Assembly (NCBI RefSeq): GCF_003865375.1
Contig: NZ_RQVS01000013.1
Span: 1 to 64,000, forward strand
Source: Gulosibacter macacae
GTDB lineage: Bacteria; Actinomycetota; Actinomycetes; Actinomycetales; Microbacteriaceae
Reading direction: 5' to 3'
Length of the DNA: 64,000 nucleotides
Part shown: one piece after another, positions 60,783 through 64,000 of the stretch
Layout of the letters: every line of letters begins with the position of its first letter
Position numbering within the stretch: the first letter of the stretch is position 1
The notes under the pieces: generated by a model
What the model was told of the DNA's origin: nothing
Databases searched by the model: none
What the model saw: the letters and a program-made list of their open reading frames with translations, nothing else
Made by a program: the position numbers and the translations under genes

Positions 60783-61652
60783 GTGAACTTGGCACAACGC
60801 TTCACCGCGCATGGCGGCACGATGACAACTCGGATGCTTCGGGAAGTTGGATACTCGACACGGCAATTGCAGAGCCTGGTCGCGTCGAAACAGCTACTGC
60901 GAGTACGGCCAGGGCTGTACTCGCATCCGCAAATTCAGTGGTCCTCGGTTGGCCGAGCACGTGCATTGGGTGGCGCCGTGAGCTGTGTCAGCCGACTGAA
61001 GGAACTTGGCGTCTGGACGCCGCAAACGAGTCAACTTCACTTGCGCGTGCCAAGGCACACGAGAGAAGGATGGTCCCGGGACCCGCGAGTGCAACGATGC
61101 GCCAAGGGTGCACATCTCCACACGCATGCCGATGCCATCACCAGTCCCATTGATGACCTCGCCACTTCCTTGCATGTTGCGTCGAAGTGCGTTGACCGGA
61201 TTGAACTCGTGGCGATGCTCGACTCCATGCTGCGATCGGGCATGGCTTCGCGCTACGCGCTCGAGACGCACGCGGATGCGGGAAATGCGGCGATGCGTTG
61301 GGCTGTAGCGGAACTTGATTCGCGTTCCGGGTCAGGAGTCGAGTCGATCGTTCGCACTCACCTGAAGCGCATGAGACTCCGCTTCGACATTCAGGTGCGG
61401 ATCGGAGTCTGGCCGGTGGACGTGCTCATCGGTAACTGGTTGGTCATCGAGATCGATGGGTTCGAGTACCACTCAGGTGAATCCGACTTCGGTCGGGACC
61501 GCCGCAAGGACCGCGAGTTGCATGGCATGGGGTACACGGTCCTGCGCTTTACCTACTGGGATGTGGTGTTGCGGTGGGAGGAGTGCGAACGGCAGATTCT
61601 GGAATTTGTTCGGGCGGGGCGGCACTTGAGGGGGTCCAAAGCGGTTGGTTAG
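60783..61652 (+). CDS. AbiEi-like N-terminal domain + DUF559 (Vsr-like nuclease fold) protein
   Basis: 289 residues. N-terminal winged-helix region (MTTRMLREVGYSTRQLQSLVAS, then RVRPGLYSH) like type IV antitoxin AbiEi N-terminal domains; C-terminal DUF559 region (about 205-275) with VDVLIGNWLVIEIDGFEYHS and GYTVLRFTYWDVV, the Vsr/restriction-endonuclease-like core (Asp...Glu-x-Asp). Such genes are frequent accessory genes in Actinobacteria; function unproven. Start uncertain: GTG 60783 fits domain length, TTG 60753 is possible. Flanked on both sides by the same hairpin repeat. Confidence 0.75.
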   Translation: MNLAQRFTAHGGTMTTRMLREVGYSTRQLQSLVASKQLLRVRPGLYSHPQIQWSSVGRARALGGAVSCVSRLKELGVWTPQTSQLHLRVPRHTREGWSRDPRVQRCAKGAHLHTHADAITSPIDDLATSLHVASKCVDRIELVAMLDSMLRSGMASRYALETHADAGNAAMRWAVAELDSRSGSGVESIVRTHLKRMRLRFDIQVRIGVWPVDVLIGNWLVIEIDGFEYHSGESDFGRDRRKDRELHGMGYTVLRFTYWDVVLRWEECERQILEFVRAGRHLRGSKAVG

Positions 61653-61661
61653 GGAGGGCCT

Positions 61662-61739
61662 TGTTGCGCGATCTGCACTTTTCGCGTCGATGTGGTCTCT
61701 GGTGGGGTCATCGGGGCGCAAAACGCAGATCGCGCGACA
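61662..61739 (+). repeat. Hairpin repeat downstream of the DUF559 gene
   Basis: TGTTGCGCGATCTGCACTTT... (61662-61686) pairs with ...AAAACGCAGATCGCGCGACA (61717-61739). Shares GTTGCGCGATCTGCACTTTT with the upstream copy in the same orientation. The next bases ATTGGCCAACT (61739-61749) repeat 60752-60762. Confidence 0.75.
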
Positions 61740-61867
61740 TTGGCCAACTGGCTCGAGGGGAAGCCTTCCGCCGGACAACTGGCCGCTCCAGCCGGACAAT
61801 TGGACCACTCGCCCCTAAGTGCCGAACGCCGCTGGAGAACACAGCCAGAAGGCTCCAATCTCTTCAC

Positions 61868-63049
61868 ATGCACGACAACGACGTCTCTGTGGTCGACCGA
61901 CGCGGGCCGGCCATCCCCGAAGCCCAAGCGATCGCCGCCCACGAGGCGATGCTCGCGCAACTTCCCGGCGCCCAGCCCATCCGGCTCATCGACGAACTTG
62001 GCGCGGTCGACGAAAGTGACCTGTCCGTCGGCTACCAACTGCCCGACGATGACACCCTGCTCGACGCGTACCGTCGCATGGTCATTGCCCGCCGCTGGGA
62101 CACCCAGGTCACCGCCCTCACCCGTCAGGGCCGCCTCGCGACCTATCCCTCGGCCCTTGGTCAAGAGGCCGGCGAGATCGGCTCGGTCATGGGCGTCGAA
62201 GACCAAGACTGGCTCTTCCCGACCTACCGCGACACGATTGCGCTCCTCACCCGCGGCATGCAGCCGAGCGAGATTCTGCCGTTCTTCCGCGGCGAGTGGC
62301 ATGTGAGCTACGACCCGCACGCGCACCGCATCTCGAACCAGACGACGCCGCTCGCGACCCAGGCGCTGCACGCCGTCGGCTTCGCGCACGCTGAGCGCCT
62401 GCAGGGCCGCGACACTGTCGCGCTCACCTACCTCGGCGATGGCTCCACGAGCGAGGGCGACGCCCACGAAGCGATGAACTTCGCCGCCACCTGGAACGCG
62501 CCCACCGTGTTCTTCGTGCAAAACAACCAGTACGCGATCTCAGTGCCGATCGACCACCAGACCAAGTCGCGCTCCATCGCCGACCGCGCCGCCGGCCTCG
62601 GCATGCGCGGCGTCTGGGTCGATGGCAACGACGTCGCCGCGGTCATCGCGGTCGTGCGCGATGCGGTTGCCCGGGCGCGTCGCGGCGAGGGGCCGACGCT
62701 CATCGAAGCGCGCACCTACCGCCTCGAAGCGCACACGAACTCGGATGACCCCACCCGCTACCGCGAAAAGCTCGAGCAAGAGCGCTGGGGCTTTGCCGAC
62801 CCGATTTCGCGGCTCGCTGCCTACCTGCGCGCAAAGGATCTCCTCACCGACGCCGTCGAAGAAGAAATCACCGCCGCCGCGGAAGAACTCGCCGCCGCCA
62901 CCCGCGATGCCATGAACGCCACCCCAAACCTCGACCCGCTCGAGATGTTTGACCACGTCTATGCGACGCCGCGCGCATCCCTGCTTGAACAGCGCGCCGC
63001 GCTCGAAGCCGAAATTGCCCAGCACGAAACCGAGGAGCTTGCGTCATGA
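61868..63049 (+). CDS. 2-oxoacid dehydrogenase E1 component, alpha subunit
   Basis: 393 residues. Thiamine diphosphate motif from GDG (190-192, LGDGSTSEGDAHEAMNFA) to NN (219-220, FFVQNNQYAIS), and the phosphorylation-loop region EARTYRLEAHTNSDDPTRYR. Decarboxylates a 2-oxo acid (branched-chain, pyruvate or acetoin type) with the beta subunit encoded next; ATG at 61868 matches the usual N-terminus, and the upstream reading frame is untranslated repeat sequence. Needs a lipoylated E2, presumably just beyond the window; lplA in this window could modify it. Confidence 0.9.
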   Translation: MHDNDVSVVDRRGPAIPEAQAIAAHEAMLAQLPGAQPIRLIDELGAVDESDLSVGYQLPDDDTLLDAYRRMVIARRWDTQVTALTRQGRLATYPSALGQEAGEIGSVMGVEDQDWLFPTYRDTIALLTRGMQPSEILPFFRGEWHVSYDPHAHRISNQTTPLATQALHAVGFAHAERLQGRDTVALTYLGDGSTSEGDAHEAMNFAATWNAPTVFFVQNNQYAISVPIDHQTKSRSIADRAAGLGMRGVWVDGNDVAAVIAVVRDAVARARRGEGPTLIEARTYRLEAHTNSDDPTRYREKLEQERWGFADPISRLAAYLRAKDLLTDAVEEEITAAAEELAAATRDAMNATPNLDPLEMFDHVYATPRASLLEQRAALEAEIAQHETEELAS

Positions 63050-64000
63050 CCGCCACCCTGAGCCCCAGTGCGGCAAACGAGACCGCGACGCCCGCGACTG
63101 AAAAGCTCACCATGGCCGGTGCCTTGGGTGCCGCCCTGCGTGACGCCCTCACCGATGACCCGAGCGTCGTGATTTACGGCGAAGATGTCGGCCCCCTCGG
63201 TGGCGTCTTCCGCGTCACCGATGGTCTCGCGGCTGACTTTGGTCCCGAGCGGGTGTGGGATTCCCCGCTCGCCGAGTCGGGCATCGTCGGCACCGCGATC
63301 GGCATGGCGATGGCCGGGATGCGTCCGGTCGTCGAGATGCAGTTCGACGCGTTCTCGTACCCCGCCTTCGAGCAGGTGGTCTCGCACGTCGCGAAGATGC
63401 GTAACCGCACCCGCGGCGCGGTGGAATTGCCGATGGTGATCCGCATCCCCACCGCCGGTGCGATCGGTGGCGTCGAGCACCACAGCGACTCCTCCGAGGC
63501 CTACTGGGCGTCGACCCCGGGCCTCACGGTGGTCATGCCGTCGAACCCGGCTGATGCCTACTCGATGCTTCGCCAGGCGATTGATTCGCAGGATCCGGTC
63601 GTGTTCATGGAGCCGAAGAGCCGCTATTGGATGCGCGGGGAAGTTACCCGCGGCGCCGACGCCGAACTGCCGCTCTCGAGCGCCCGCGTCGTGCGCGAGG
63701 GCACCGATGTGACGCTCATTGCCTATGGCGCCTCGGTGCGCACGGCGATGGATGCGGCCACCCGCGGTGCCGAAGAGGGCCTGTCGGTCGAGGTGGTCGA
63801 TCTGCGATCGCTCTCGCCCTTCGATGACGAGACCGTGTCGGCCTCGGTGCGTAAGACTTCGCGCGCCGCGGTCATCCACGAAGCCGCGCAATTCGGCGGA
63901 TATGGCGCCGAAGTTGCGGCGCGCGTGACCGAGCGCAATTTTCACTGGCTGGATGCGCCGATCCTGCGAATCGCTGGGTTCGACACGCCCTATCCCTCGC
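63046..64000 (+). CDS. 2-oxoacid dehydrogenase E1 component, beta subunit (cut by window end)
   Basis: First 318 residues only; the reading frame is open to base 64000. ALRDALTDDPSVVIYGEDVGPLGGVFRVTDGL (about 29-60), DSPLAESGIVGTAIGMAMAGMRPVVEMQF (about 72-100) and GGVEHHSDSSEAYWASTPGLTVVMPSNP (about 142-169) are the transketolase-type beta subunit; VTLIAYGASV and VVDLRSLSPFD the C-terminal domain. ATGA overlap with the alpha subunit. A family length of about 330-350 implies that only some 20-30 residues are missing. Confidence 0.9.
   Translation, partial: MTATLSPSAANETATPATEKLTMAGALGAALRDALTDDPSVVIYGEDVGPLGGVFRVTDGLAADFGPERVWDSPLAESGIVGTAIGMAMAGMRPVVEMQFDAFSYPAFEQVVSHVAKMRNRTRGAVELPMVIRIPTAGAIGGVEHHSDSSEAYWASTPGLTVVMPSNPADAYSMLRQAIDSQDPVVFMEPKSRYWMRGEVTRGADAELPLSSARVVREGTDVTLIAYGASVRTAMDAATRGAEEGLSVEVVDLRSLSPFDDETVSASVRKTSRAAVIHEAAQFGGYGAEVAARVTERNFHWLDAPILRIAGFDTPYPS

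Noticed and set aside
60752-61749. 11-bp direct repeat ATTGGCCAACT read as a target-site duplication of an insertion
   Set aside because: The two copies are placed asymmetrically relative to the flanking hairpins, so a clean insertion cannot be claimed from one sequence; kept only as part of the DUF559 observation.

Overview
The window is 64 kb of high-GC (roughly 65%) DNA that reads like the chromosome of an actinobacterium, most probably family Microbacteriaceae (inference). Reasons: GC-rich codon use, very tight gene packing, ATGA/GTGA start-stop overlaps, many leaderless-looking promoters (TANNNT followed 6-8 nt later by the start codon), a BldC-like/bS22 gene pair, DUF1469/DUF3618 membrane proteins, and a scattered palindromic repeat beginning GGTCTCGATACG. 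I cannot name the genus. No prophage, CRISPR array, insertion sequence or rRNA was seen; the only clearly foreign-looking gene is the lower-GC cytosine methyltransferase at the left edge.

Layout. 0-9 kb: orphan C5 methyltransferase, MATE exporter, GyrI-like protein, M13 metallopeptidase, three small envelope proteins (DUF4235/YtxH-like, DUF1469, DUF3618), then a degenerate HemQ homologue directly upstream of hemD and a thioesterase. 9-20 kb: a 1355-residue PutA-like protein whose proline dehydrogenase and aldehyde dehydrogenase active-site motifs are all altered, a GIY-YIG protein between palindromic repeats, a sugar-phosphate mutarotase, a GlcD-type FAD oxidoreductase, ornithine aminotransferase and an ABC-2 exporter. 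20-24 kb: a circularly permuted ATP-grasp / alpha-E / transglutaminase-like / hydrolase operon in which the transglutaminase-like protein lacks its catalytic residues. 24-34 kb: lipoate ligase, GNAT, a zinc-ribbon membrane protein, pgm, pheA, a lipid kinase, serS, a HAD phosphatase and tRNA-Ser(UGA). 34-41 kb: LCP cell-wall transferase, tRNA-Ser(GCU), a copper operon (copZ-copA-csoR-CDF) behind two CsoR-type operators, an MFS exporter and tRNA-Arg(ACG). 41-48 kb: an operator-controlled membrane protein, a glutathionyl-hydroquinone-reductase-like protein, an OFA-like MFS protein, a MarR-ArsR-SDR operon, a winged-helix regulator, upp and tadA. 48-54 kb: proC, a J-domain membrane protein and a tandem pair of paralogous membrane proteins. 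54-64 kb: luxS-mtnN, ktrAB, a BldC-like gene with bS22, nhaA, a glutaredoxin, a DMT transporter, an Lrp regulator, a DUF559 gene flanked by repeated hairpins, and the start of a 2-oxoacid dehydrogenase operon cut by the window end.

Connections. rocD, proC and the PutA-like protein all belong to the glutamate-semialdehyde/P5C node, but the PutA-like protein does not look catalytic. lplA can lipoylate the dehydrogenase complex begun at the right end. luxS and mtnN recycle S-adenosylhomocysteine made by methyltransferases. The most unusual theme is a set of intact, in-frame reading frames whose family active sites are gone (HemQ-like, PutA-like, transglutaminase-like, possibly a NERD-like domain): candidate pseudoenzymes with new roles, or signs of pathway erosion. 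Three convergent gene pairs overlap by exactly four bases at their stop codons, and two divergent pairs are separated by only 32-34 bp.
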